From Saprospiraceae bacterium (GTDB lineage Bacteria > Bacteroidota > Bacteroidia > Chitinophagales > Saprospiraceae): a DNA stretch of 37,243 nt. A program made the position numbers and the translations under genes. This document shows positions 25,982 through 34,400 of this stretch, piece by piece; position 1 is the stretch's first letter; every line of letters begins with the position of its first letter. The notes below the pieces were generated by a model. It made no database searches, was not told the origin of the DNA, and saw only the letters and a list, made by a program, of their open reading frames with translations. The stretch is from contig JADKBO010000035.1 in assembly GCA_016715105.1 (NCBI GenBank), positions 1 through 37,243 on the forward strand, written 5' to 3'.

Positions 25982-27987
25982 AAGTGGGCTTGAAATTTTG
26001 ACTACCTCATCCCAATAAGCTAAAGACTGTTCTAAATGTTTTACTGCTTCTGCTTTTGCAGTGCTGTCATTTTTTTGCCTGTAGGTTTGTAGTGCCACAC
26101 CTCCTCTTGTTTTCTCTGCAAAATACAAACCTAAGTTCGCCCAAATTTTCACGTCTGCCACTTCAAATTTTAGCGTTGCATTTTTGGAAACATCGATGCC
26201 TTCTACCAAAGACAATGCAAGCTTGGCGCTTTTCTCCAAATCATCTGCCATTTCTAATGGGGTTATTTTCTCATCGATGATGGGCTTATTGTTAATTTGA
26301 AATCTACATAATCTTTGATGGACAAGTAATTGGTATCTAATACTGCTTGATTGATCTGACGATCTACTGAAATGTATTCTACACTGGTAGAAACTGGATT
26401 CCTGGCCAAAAATCCTTCGCTATAAAGTGTGAAATCCCATGTAAAATCATACGTAGAACCCAACATCAATGGTGTTTGTCCAGCTGCTGCATAAGCTGCG
26501 AGTAAGTTTTTACCTTCTGCTCCAAATCTTTGGACAAATGCATTTGAAAATACCTCGTCTTTGGTTTTGCTATTGTATAAAAGGCGACCCCAAATTTTGT
26601 AAAACAGCCACTGTCTTTCAAAAGCATAAGTCCATGAAACGCCGGTTTTGTCCTTTGTGAAATAGTCCAATGCAGGGATATAAGTTTCTGAACCAATGAA
26701 ATAACCACCGGCATAAGCTTGATTGTTTTCATTGATGTGAGCCCTTACAAAATCGGGAACACCCCAACGCAGACAGAAAAAGTCCTCATTTCTTGCGGTC
26801 CAGGTGACTTTGTAAGATTCTGGAACAGGTTTGAAAAACGTATCAAACAATTTACCACCGTGCACTTTGTAAAGTTTTGGCGTAGAGTGTGCGTGAGACC
26901 AATTGTATTTCATATCAGCTCTGATGGGTTGAATGATGAAATCATAATTGGCTTCCTTTTCAATATTTGCTCGTGTAATTTTCTCTGCCTCAATGCTCGT
27001 ACTTCCGCCAGATTCTTTATTAGCAGAAAGGGGAATTCTGTGGATCAACTTACACTTGCGACCCGATAAACGCATGCCATCAATGATGGTGGCTGTCAAC
27101 CAATCTTCTCTTTGTGCAGGTGTCATACCACCCATGACTTCCCCATGTGTGATGCCCATGCCGTCAAGGGTAGGGTATTCTTGCAACATTTGGGCGATGC
27201 ATTCTCTGGTATATTTTATAACTAAGGCCGAAGTATCTGCAATTGAATGGCTGATGTGATTGTGGTCCAGATTATCCATGGCCACATTGTGTGCAAGCGA
27301 AAATTCTTTGCTTACAAAAATATTGAAAGGCATGATGTAAGTGTCAATGCCGCGTTCTTCTGCCATTGCGAAAATACCTTTATAAAGGGTTTGCCATTCG
27401 GCTAATTCACTATCAGAAAATGGACTTGCTTCTGGATAGTTTGTTGGTTTGATCATAAAGGTGTATGGATGTAAATTCCACAAAGTCAAGGCATTAAATC
27501 TGTTTTCAACCATCATGTCCATGAATTTTTCCCAATACTTTAAGTCCTTGCAGATTTCATAATGTTGGTCTAGAGAAAAACTGTGACGATAGGTATCCCA
27601 GGGTAAGTCAAATTTGATGGCTCTAAAGTCATAGGTTGCTTCTTCCCCATGGTTCTGGATTTCAGTGGGTGATTTGCCATTGGTCATGTCCTCTATGAGA
27701 TCGAGTGTACCATAGATCAAACCATTACCACCGCCGCCTGTGATGGTGATTTGTTTGCCATTTACATCCAATTGATACGCTTCTGGCTTTAAGTTTATAC
27801 TATCTTTTATCAAAACGACTTGGTAATCAGCAAATGATTTGTGCAATGACAAAGCTTGGTCTAAGCGTTTAGCCGCATAAGCTTCCTGTAAAGAATTAAC
27901 ATTATAGGTGATTTTTTTTTGAGAATCGCAGGCTCCAAAAAGCAACGACATGCTCAAAAGGCAATAGAAATGAATCAATTTTGACAT
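25847..27987 (-). CDS. Glycoside hydrolase-like lipoprotein (alpha-glucuronidase/GH20-type architecture), single frameshift
   Basis: ATG at 27987 gives a lipoprotein signal (MSKLIHFYCLLSMSLLFGAC). The frame is open 50 codons further upstream, but without protein character. Residues about 30-120 look like the small N-terminal domain of GH20/GH67-like enzymes (GGGGNGLIYGTLDLIEDM). A TIM-barrel-like part follows (FRAIKFDLPWDTYRHSFSLD, MMVENRFNALTLWNLHPY, GIDTYIMPFNIFVSKEFSLA, LDGMGITHGEVMGG). The frame ends at 26263, but the next frame carries on (INNKPIIDEKITPLEMADDL) to 25847. One added base at the AAA run 26300-26302 joins them into 713 residues. The apparent separate 134-residue gene is therefore its C-terminal helical domain. 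The family is not assigned with certainty and the catalytic residues are not identified. A surface polysaccharide role is inferred. Confidence 0.75.
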
Positions 27988-28509
27988 GGAAAACGGTTTG
28001 AAATATATACTTTTTGGAAAATAGAATGACCAATTAGATTGTGATGTTAAAAGTTTAAAAGTCGAGGCAGAAAATACAGACGGAGTGGGCTCTCCGGCGA
28101 AATTTTCTAACGAAGAATTTTGAACTTTTAGCAGCAAGATAATGGTTAATTCTATTTCTAAAAAGTATAATACTACAAAAATTAGGGAAGTTTGATTGAA
28201 AAGTCAATTTTCATTCTTTCCATTTTTGAGCTTGTAGTTTGTAATCACCAATCATGGAAGTTTTGTAGATCATAAAATATGCTCGGGTTATGTCTTAATG
28301 CCTTGAAAAGTAATTGTTTAGCATCAGTACATATTGACAATTAAATTCATATATTATTCAATTATAATAATATACATATTATATATAATGTTATATGTAA
28401 TTTTATTAACATTCAGTTTACGGAAAGAATACAAAAACAAAACTTTCTGATTGCTTTAGTTTAAGCATTACATGGTATCCTTACACCATTAAAAATTCAA
28501 CCAAAACAA

Positions 28510-28572
28510 ATGAAAATCAAGCTTTTTTTACTCATTCTCGTATTGATCATTATGAATGTGTTGATGAGGTAA
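28510..28572 (+). CDS. Possible 20-residue hydrophobic peptide
   Basis: ATG AAA ATC AAG opens a frame for MKIKLFLLILVLIIMNVLMR. It has basic residues at both ends and a fully hydrophobic core, and a strong terminator lies 125 bases downstream. This could be a type I toxin-like or membrane-modulating small protein, or chance. No ribosome-binding site stands out (ACCAAAACAA precedes the ATG). Confidence 0.3.
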   Translation: MKIKLFLLILVLIIMNVLMR

Positions 28573-28696
28573 ACAAACATTGGTATGAAACTGTGCAACC
28601 ATGTAAAATTTGGTATTGTTGGTGAGAGCTAGAAATCAAAATCCACACGGATAGGTGTGAATAAAAATATTCTTTGTTTCATTATTAGGTTATGTT

Positions 28697-28722
28697 GGGC
28701 TGGTCTTAATGAAGACTAGCCC
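28697..28722 (+). terminator. Hairpin terminator
   Basis: GGGCTGGTCTT-AATG-AAGACTAGCCC forms an 11-pair stem with one G-T wobble and is followed by TTATTTTTAT. No recognised gene precedes it on the plus strand except the 20-codon ORF, so it marks the end of a short transcript of unknown type. Confidence 0.75.
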
Positions 28723-28963
28723 TTATTTTTATAAAAGCCTGCCGAGGAAAGGCTTCAAAACGTGTAATTTAAAAACCCTATACAATCAAATATGTTAGAA
28801 ATCAAGGCAATATGTACCTTGATTAATTTAGGGATTATTAAAATACTGCTCACTCAATCTCACATCATATAGAAAATTAATTAATAATTAGTTAATTTTG
28901 AAACTGAAGGCTTAATACATTATTAAACATAGTTTTGCGCCTTCAAAACATTAAAACAACAAG

Positions 28964-29653
28964 ATGTTGACAAAAGCTAAAATTCTGATTGTAGATGATG
29001 AGGAAGACATTGTAGAATTTCTCAAATATAATCTCGAAAAAGAAGATTATGAAGTTGAAGTCGAAATGGATGGTGAAAGTGGTATCAAAACTGCTAAAAC
29101 TTTTGCACCCCATTTGGTCATTCTCGACATCATGATGCCAGGTATGGACGGCATAGAAGTGTGTGAGCGCATGCGCAGTATGCCTGAATTCAGAAATACC
29201 ATCATTGTTTTCCTCACGGCAAGGAGTGAGTCTTTCACCCAGATAACTGCTTTGGAAACAGGTGGCGATGATTTCATCAACAAACCCATCAAACCCAATG
29301 TTTTTAAATCTCGTATAAAGGCTATTCTTAGGAGGCATCCAGATCTCAACCAACAAGGCATGGCTAGCTCAACGACCACTTTTGGTGATATGGAAATCAA
29401 TTTTGAACAATTTAAAGTGTTGATCAAAGGAGAAGAAATCCCAATGGCCAAAAAGGAGTTTGAATTATTGGCTTTATTGGCATCAAAACCTGGAAAGGTT
29501 TTCAAACGCAATGAAATCATGAGCAGAGTTTGGGGCGAAGAAGTCATTGTTGGTGACAGAACCATTGATGTGCACATCAGGAAATTGAGAGAAAAATTGG
29601 GGGATGAATACATTTCCACCATGAAAGGCGTAGGTTATAAATTGGATTTTTGA
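28964..29653 (+). CDS. OmpR/PhoB-family response regulator
   Basis: A 229-residue regulator with an N-terminal receiver (acidic pocket DDEED, phospho-acceptor Asp55 in LVILDIMMPG, Lys in INKPIKP). The C-terminal winged helix (about 130-229) contains KKEFELLALLASKPGKVF, RTIDVHIRKLREKLG and GVGYKL. It resembles PhoB/WalR-type regulators. Its stop overlaps the kinase start (TTGA), so the pair is translationally coupled. Phosphate or envelope control is possible; no target is visible. Confidence 0.93.
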   Translation: MLTKAKILIVDDEEDIVEFLKYNLEKEDYEVEVEMDGESGIKTAKTFAPHLVILDIMMPGMDGIEVCERMRSMPEFRNTIIVFLTARSESFTQITALETGGDDFINKPIKPNVFKSRIKAILRRHPDLNQQGMASSTTTFGDMEINFEQFKVLIKGEEIPMAKKEFELLALLASKPGKVFKRNEIMSRVWGEEVIVGDRTIDVHIRKLREKLGDEYISTMKGVGYKLDF

Positions 29654-30702
29654 ATACACTGAAGAATTTATCGATAAGACAACTGACCTTGTATGTGACT
29701 TTGATCATCACATTGGTCAATGGTTTCGTATTTGTTTCTCTTTATATTTTTGTCTCAAACTTTTCACTGTCGACCACTGAAGCAATCGTGATTGCAGTGG
29801 GCTTTATACTCAATTTTATTTTTATCGTATGGCTGCTGGAACGGTTTGTTTTCAGGAAGATCAAACTTATTTACAAGATGATCAGAGCTGGTAAATTGAC
29901 CAAAGAAGAGAAGGAGAAAGAAGACTTGGGGGGGACGGCCCTTGTGAAAGTAGAATCTGAAGTGGAAGAATGGACAACAGTGACCAATAAAGAGTTACAG
30001 TCCCTCAAAAGCTTGGAGCAGTACCGGAAGGATTATGTAGGCAACATTTCACATGAACTTAAAACACCGATTTTTTCCATTCAAGGTTATCTGCACACTT
30101 TACTAGAAGGAGGTTTGTACGATGATAGTGTAAATACAAATTACCTCAAAAGAGCCATCAGCAATGTCGACCGTTTACAAAATATAGTAGAGGATCTTGA
30201 AATTATCAGTCGTTTGGAGTCGTCGGAGTCTAAAGTAAATATGGTCAAATTTGACTTGAAAGCACTGACGAATGAAATCATACAGGATTTGGAAGTAATG
30301 GCGGCGGCCAAACACATTAAGATCATGTACAAAGAAGGTGCCGCTCAAGCATTTAGTGTAATGGCTGATCGTGAAATGATTCGTCAGGTATTTGTCAATC
30401 TCATTGTCAATGCCATTAAATATGGTAAAGAAGAGGGCACCATTAAAATTTCTTTTTACGATGTGGAGAAAATGGTTTTGGTGGAAGTTTCAGACAACGG
30501 CACCGGAATAGAAGAAAAACACCTCAAACATCTATTTGACCGCTTTTACAGAGTTGAAAGCAGCCGCTCAAGAAAAATAGGCGGTTCTGGTTTGGGTTTA
30601 TCGATCGTGAAACACATCATTGAGGCACATCAACAAACCATAAATGTGCGGAGTACTCCAGGTTTGGGTAGTACTTTTGGTTTCACATTGGATAAAGCTT
30701 AG
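29650..30702 (+). CDS. PhoR-type sensor histidine kinase
   Basis: Translation starts at TTG 29650 inside the TTGA overlap with the regulator; no better ATG exists nearby. The 350-residue protein has two membrane helices (about 13-36 and 43-63) and a linker with a Glu/Lys-rich stretch. The HisKA domain has His135 in NISHELKTPIF. The HATPase domain has the N box NLIVNAIKYG, DNGTGIEEKHL, FDRFYRV and GGSGLGLSIV. There is no periplasmic sensor domain of note, as in PhoR-like kinases that sense through partners. Confidence 0.92.
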   Translation: MNTLKNLSIRQLTLYVTLIITLVNGFVFVSLYIFVSNFSLSTTEAIVIAVGFILNFIFIVWLLERFVFRKIKLIYKMIRAGKLTKEEKEKEDLGGTALVKVESEVEEWTTVTNKELQSLKSLEQYRKDYVGNISHELKTPIFSIQGYLHTLLEGGLYDDSVNTNYLKRAISNVDRLQNIVEDLEIISRLESSESKVNMVKFDLKALTNEIIQDLEVMAAAKHIKIMYKEGAAQAFSVMADREMIRQVFVNLIVNAIKYGKEEGTIKISFYDVEKMVLVEVSDNGTGIEEKHLKHLFDRFYRVESSRSRKIGGSGLGLSIVKHIIEAHQQTINVRSTPGLGSTFGFTLDKA

Positions 30703-30706
30703 AAGG

Positions 30707-30724
30707 GGCGAAAGATATTTCGCC
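30707..30724 (+). terminator. Short hairpin after the kinase gene
   Basis: GGCGAAA-GATA-TTTCGCC is a perfect 7-pair stem 4 bases after the kinase stop. The following bases (TGTACATTTCATTCTT) are only moderately T-rich. It is a probable transcription end for the two-component operon. Confidence 0.5.
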
Positions 30725-30759
30725 TGTACATTTCATTCTTGCCATGAGCATCAAGCCAC

Positions 30760-30842
30760 GAGCCATCAGCCTTTTGTTTATTTGTTTATGCGTTTATTTG
30801 TTTAAGGCTTTATAAACGATTAAACAAATAAACAGTTAAACC
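30760..30842. repeat. 83-bp direct repeat, copy 1
   Basis: Starts GAGCCATCAGCC and matches 31168-31250 with five mismatches and no gaps. It contains inverted arms GTTTATTTGTTTA and TAAACAAATAAAC that can pair, so each copy can form a hairpin. Confidence 0.85.
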
Positions 30843-30971
30843 CCTGGGGATCAATACCTTCACTTAAAAAATTTTCCATTTTTACATTATTAAATTTACA
30901 CTTGAAGTACTCGTTTAAGCAAATCAGCCTTTCCGCCAATTTAGGCGAAACGACAATTTGTTTTTCCTATA

Positions 30972-31054
30972 GAACCCGAAGGGTTCAATGTGTTTAGCCC
31001 CGAGTGGAACTCGGGGAAGGAAAACCCAGATTAGACCAACCCTGAATTGGGTTG
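30972..31054. repeat. Array of three GC-rich hairpins (REP-like)
   Basis: Three perfect hairpins lie in a row: GAACCC-GAA-GGGTTC (30972-30986), CCCCGAG-TGGAA-CTCGGGG (30998-31016) and CAACCC-TGAATT-GGGTTG (31037-31054). A weaker one (CGCC...GGCG) is at about 30934-30947. The area is non-coding, much richer in GC than the surroundings, and lies between the two 83-bp repeats. Confidence 0.75.
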
Positions 31055-31112
31055 AATTGGTTACAAATATTGATTCAGGCACGCAACCAATTTCCAATTT
31101 ACACATCCTAGA

Positions 31113-31175
31113 TATCAGCTGTCAGCTATCAGTTTTCAGCTATCAGTGATCAGCTTTTTTGAGCTACGAGCCACC
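31113..31175. repeat. Degenerate TCAGCTATCAGTT repeat
   Basis: At 31113-31156 there are imperfect units of TCAGCTGTCAGCTATCAG, followed by GAGCTACGAGCCACCAGCC running into the second 83-bp copy. This is the same vocabulary as 12914-12961. Confidence 0.65.
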
Positions 31176-31250
31176 AGCCTTTTGTTTATTTGTTTATGCG
31201 TTTATTTGTTTATGTTTTTATAAACGATTAAACAAATAAACATTTAAACC
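31168..31250. repeat. 83-bp direct repeat, copy 2
   Basis: Second copy of the 30760-30842 repeat, 408 bases downstream, ending 37 bases before the likely MFS start. The internal GTTTATTTGTTTA/TAAACAAATAAAC pairing is kept. Confidence 0.85.
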
Positions 31251-31287
31251 TTCACATAAATGCCTAGTTTTGCATCAACTCTTTCCT

Positions 31288-32492
31288 ATGTGGTTGATAA
31301 ATCTTTATTACGACGCCTTCAAAGGGCTCAATAGGTATGTCTGGCTCCTTGCTTTGGCCAACTTGATCAATAGGACAGGTTCGATGGTTTTGCCATTCAT
31401 GACGCTTTATCTGACCAAAGACTTGGGCATTGACATGGGAAATGCGGGGTATGCCATGTCCGCTTATGGAATTGGGAGCATCATTGGCAGTTATGGTGGT
31501 GGTAAGTTGGCAGATCGCTTTCATTATAAAAACATACAAGTTTGGTCATTGTTGGGCAGTACAGTATTGTTGATACCGCTCATTTTTTTGAGATCATACC
31601 CATTGATCATACTCACTGTTTTTGTTTTTTCCATTGTTACAGAGGCATTTAGACCAGCCAATACGGTTGCAATTGCGGCATATTCTAAGCCAGAAAATAG
31701 GACGAGATCGTTTTCTTTGATGAGATTGGCATTCAACTTGGGATTTTCATTGGGACCAGCAATTGGGGTGGTGGCAGGTGCACTTTGGGCTACAAATGGT
31801 TGTTTCTCTTAGATGCAGTCACCTGTTTATTGGCTGCTCTGGTATTGATTTTCGCCTTACCTACAAAGGCAAGAGAGCAGAAATTGGACGATGAAGAAAA
31901 GTTTTATTCTCCTCCAAGTGAATCAGTTTATAAGGACAAACAATTCATTGGCTTCATAGTCATGGTGGCACTTTACGCCATTTGTTTTTTCCAAATGTTT
32001 GCAACAGTGCCCGTGTTTTTTGCCAGGGACATGCACTTGTCAGAACCCATCATAGGTTTATTGCTGGCATTGAACGGAGCATTGGTTGTAATTTTGGAGA
32101 TGCCCATAGTAGCTAAACTGGGAAATTACAAACGATTCATGTTGTTGATTAGCGCCGGCACAATTTGTATGGCGATTGCTTATGCCATATTGCTAGCCGG
32201 AAATCCTTGGATTGGGTTTGCTATTTTTTATACATTCATGATCACATTGTCTGAAATATTTGCCATGCCATTTATGATGAATTTTAGCATTTCCAGAGCT
32301 CCAAAAGCAAGGCAAGGGGAATACGTTGCAGTTTATTCCATGGCTTATGGCGCAGCGCACATATTGGCACCAACATTGGGCTTGGCGATTGCTGACCATT
32401 ATAATTTTGGAACTTTGTTTGGGGTATTGACAGTTGTTTCAATAATATTGGCTTGGGCTTTTTATATGATGCGGGCAAAACACTCTTTATAA
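31288..32492 (+). CDS. MFS transporter, single frameshift
   Basis: ATG at 31288 (MWLINLYYDAFKGLNRYVW) starts the first half with about six membrane helices. It includes the MFS loop motif GGKLADRFHYKN and the motif-C-like GPAIG region. The frame stops at 31812. The second half continues in an overlapping frame (GYKWLFLLDAVTCLLAALVL... to MMRAKHSL). One added T at TTT 31784-31786 reads ALLGYKWLF and gives about 401 residues with 12 helices, a standard MFS size. It resembles multidrug-type MFS proteins; the substrate is unknown. It is separated from the NamZ gene by 93 bases with a promoter-like box, so co-transcription is not certain. Confidence 0.85.
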
Positions 32493-32552
32493 TAGCAAAT
32501 TGCTCAAATTTTAGCACTTTATACACGATCGATAAACTTTTAAATTCTTGAG

Positions 32553-32560
32553 TATATTTG
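32553..32560 (+). promoter_or_regulatory. Candidate Bacteroidota -7 box (TATATTTG)
   Basis: TATATTTG fits TAnnTTTG and lies 25 bases before the NamZ-like ATG at 32586. The -33 element is not obvious. Confidence 0.35.
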
Positions 32561-32585
32561 TTTGCACATCACCAAACCTAACAAG

Positions 32586-33800
32586 ATGAAAATATTATTT
32601 TATTTCCTCATAGCCATTCAAGCAGCTTGTGGTCAGCCAAATGCAACGAGCACTAATGATCAAATTACCATCGAGGAACAGCAAATTTCAGATACATTGC
32701 GGGTTGGTGCCGAACAATACAATGTTTATTTACCCAAATTAAAAGGTAGAAAAGTTGCTTGTGTTACCAATCAAACCAGTGTGGTAGGATCAAAACATTT
32801 GTTGGATTTTTTGAAAGAAAATGGCATCAATATCACCAAAATTTTTGCGCTTGAACACGGAATACGAGGCAAAGCTGATGCAGGCGAACACATCAATAAT
32901 GGCTTAGATTCCTTGACTGGTGCAAAGATCATTTCTTTATATGGAACTAATAAAAAGCCAAGCTTGGATGACTTGGCTGATGTAGATGTGGTCTTGTTTG
33001 ATATTCAAGACGTTGGTGTAAGATTTTACACTTTTATTTCTTCTTTGCATTACATCATGGACGGTGTTGCAGAAGCTAAAAAAGAACTCATCGTATTGGA
33101 TAGGCCCAATCCTCACGCTCATTACATCGATGGACCGATACTCAAACCTGCTTTTCAGTCTTTTGTTGGAGTAGATCCTTTGCCTATTGTTTATGGCCTT
33201 ACCATCGGCGAGTTGGCCAATATGATCAATGGTGAAGGGTGGTTAAATAATCAACAAAAATGTAATCTGACAGTAGTTCCTTGTGAAAATTATGACCGCA
33301 ATGTGCCTTATGATTTGCCAATCAAACCATCTCCAAATCTTCCAAATTTGAGAGCGATTGTTTTATATCCTTCACTCTGCCTTTTTGAAGGTACAAATGT
33401 GAGTGTAGGGCGAGGTACCAATACTCAATTTCAAGTTTTTGGCGCCCCTACCTTCAAAAATAGTTTTGAATATGCCTTCGTTCCCATACCTTTTGAAGGA
33501 GCTAAAACGCCGATGCACCAAGGTATTGCTTGTTATGGCAAAGACTTGTCAAGCATCAATGCAGTGAGGTTTTCTGGGTTGAAAAAAATTAATTTTGGAT
33601 ATTTGGTCGAGGCATATGCTGCTGCAAAAAAAGCCAATGATCCATTTTTTACCAATTCGACTTTTTTCGATAAGCTGGCTGGTACAGATCAAATCAGAAT
33701 CTTACTAAGTGCAGGTAAAAATGAAGACGCTATCAGGGCTTCGTATCAAGAGGAATTAGCAGCATTTGGAAAAATCAGAGAGCGATATTTACTATATTAA
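32586..33800 (+). CDS. namZ: DUF1343/NamZ-type exo-beta-N-acetylmuramidase lipoprotein (GH171)
   Basis: Starting at ATG 32586 the protein has 404 residues with a lipoprotein signal (FYFLIAIQAACGQ). The DUF1343 body contains LKGRKVACVTNQTSVVG, IFALEHGIRGKADAGE, VLFDIQDVGVRFYTFISSL, IVLDRPNPHAHYIDGP, YGLTIGELANMING and SLCLFEGTNVSVGRGTNTQF. These are the conserved segments of NamZ proteins, which remove non-reducing-end MurNAc from peptidoglycan fragments (GH171). As an envelope lipoprotein it would act in cell-wall turnover or scavenging. The MFS gene just upstream might import a product, but that link is only positional. Confidence 0.9.
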   Translation: MKILFYFLIAIQAACGQPNATSTNDQITIEEQQISDTLRVGAEQYNVYLPKLKGRKVACVTNQTSVVGSKHLLDFLKENGINITKIFALEHGIRGKADAGEHINNGLDSLTGAKIISLYGTNKKPSLDDLADVDVVLFDIQDVGVRFYTFISSLHYIMDGVAEAKKELIVLDRPNPHAHYIDGPILKPAFQSFVGVDPLPIVYGLTIGELANMINGEGWLNNQQKCNLTVVPCENYDRNVPYDLPIKPSPNLPNLRAIVLYPSLCLFEGTNVSVGRGTNTQFQVFGAPTFKNSFEYAFVPIPFEGAKTPMHQGIACYGKDLSSINAVRFSGLKKINFGYLVEAYAAAKKANDPFFTNSTFFDKLAGTDQIRILLSAGKNEDAIRASYQEELAAFGKIRERYLLY

Positions 33801-33842
33801 CTCGATTTTTAAAAGTCATAAATTGATTGTGTAAAGGGGAAT

Positions 33843-34400
33843 TTATAACCTTCTTTCAATTGCCGTAGCTACTTTATTTAGGGCTATTTTTTTCAAATAA
33901 GTAAGGAATAACTCCATTTTTCCATTGAATCTGGCTTGAACAAATGATTGAATCAAAGCCATGGTTTCCTCTTTTTCCAAAAAATCGAGGAGCATTTTTT
34001 CTGGATGAATGGGTCTCAAACCAAACTTTCTCAATTTGGAGTTTGGAAAATCTTTGATGTTGTAAGTGACAATCCACTCACAATTTCCTTGAATGGCTGA
34101 CTGGGCTATTTTTGAATCTGCTTGGTCCCAAAGGGTGGTTTCCGAGGTTTTATCTAGGACTTTGAGATATGCCTCAGGCCAAAGTTCCTTCTGATTTTTT
34201 GTCAGGATATCCGCATTTTTTACTTTCGAGTTTCCTGATTTATTGCGATGAGTGGCGCGCCATTCGCCCAAAACGTGGTCTGACCAATGGGGATAATAAC
34301 TGCCATTCCATTCAAATAAATGTAAAAGCAGGCTGCGAAGACCTTCGGAGAAAAAAATATTGGTATCAAGAAAAACGTGTGTCAAATTATTGTGGGCCAA
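33843..34400 (-). CDS. PIN-domain ribonuclease-like protein
   Basis: A protein of up to 185 residues with PIN acidic residues: Asp in VFLDTNIFFSEGL, Glu in VLGEWRA, the pair in DQADSKIAQSAI and Asp in TYNIKDFP. It resembles the PIN_3/VapC-like group with a C-terminal helical extension. No ATG is available at the 5' end. The open frame starts at TTG 34400 inside the peroxidase gene (14-base overlap); another TTG at 34385 would begin right at LTHVFLDTN. PIN proteins are Mg-dependent RNases, often toxins, but no antitoxin gene is next to it. Confidence 0.75.
   Translation of the reverse strand: MAHNNLTHVFLDTNIFFSEGLRSLLLHLFEWNGSYYPHWSDHVLGEWRATHRNKSGNSKVKNADILTKNQKELWPEAYLKVLDKTSETTLWDQADSKIAQSAIQGNCEWIVTYNIKDFPNSKLRKFGLRPIHPEKMLLDFLEKEETMALIQSFVQARFNGKMELFLTYLKKIALNKVATAIERRL

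Larger units (their letters stand above)
27988..28963. other. 976-base intergenic region with very AT-rich core
   Basis: This separates the divergently transcribed glycosidase-like gene and the OmpR-type regulator. About 28330-28420 is almost pure A/T (ATATTATATATAATG-like). It contains a possible 20-codon ORF (28510-28572) followed by a strong terminator hairpin (28697-28722) and a second short hairpin, AGCCT...AGGCT, near 28736-28754. No larger gene is seen. Confidence 0.6.

Noticed and set aside
25847..26251. Separate 134-residue gene (starting MADDLEK) downstream of the glycosidase-like gene
   Set aside because: The frame is open upstream to INNKPIIDEKITPLE and joins the glycosidase frame if one base is added at 26300-26302. 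It is that protein's C-terminal domain.
27988..28137. 50-residue N-terminal extension of the glycosidase-like protein
   Set aside because: The internal ATG at 27987 gives a clean lipoprotein signal; the extension would block it.
31264..31539. Minus-strand ORF opposite the MFS gene
   Set aside because: It is antisense to a clear membrane-transporter reading frame and shows no family signal.
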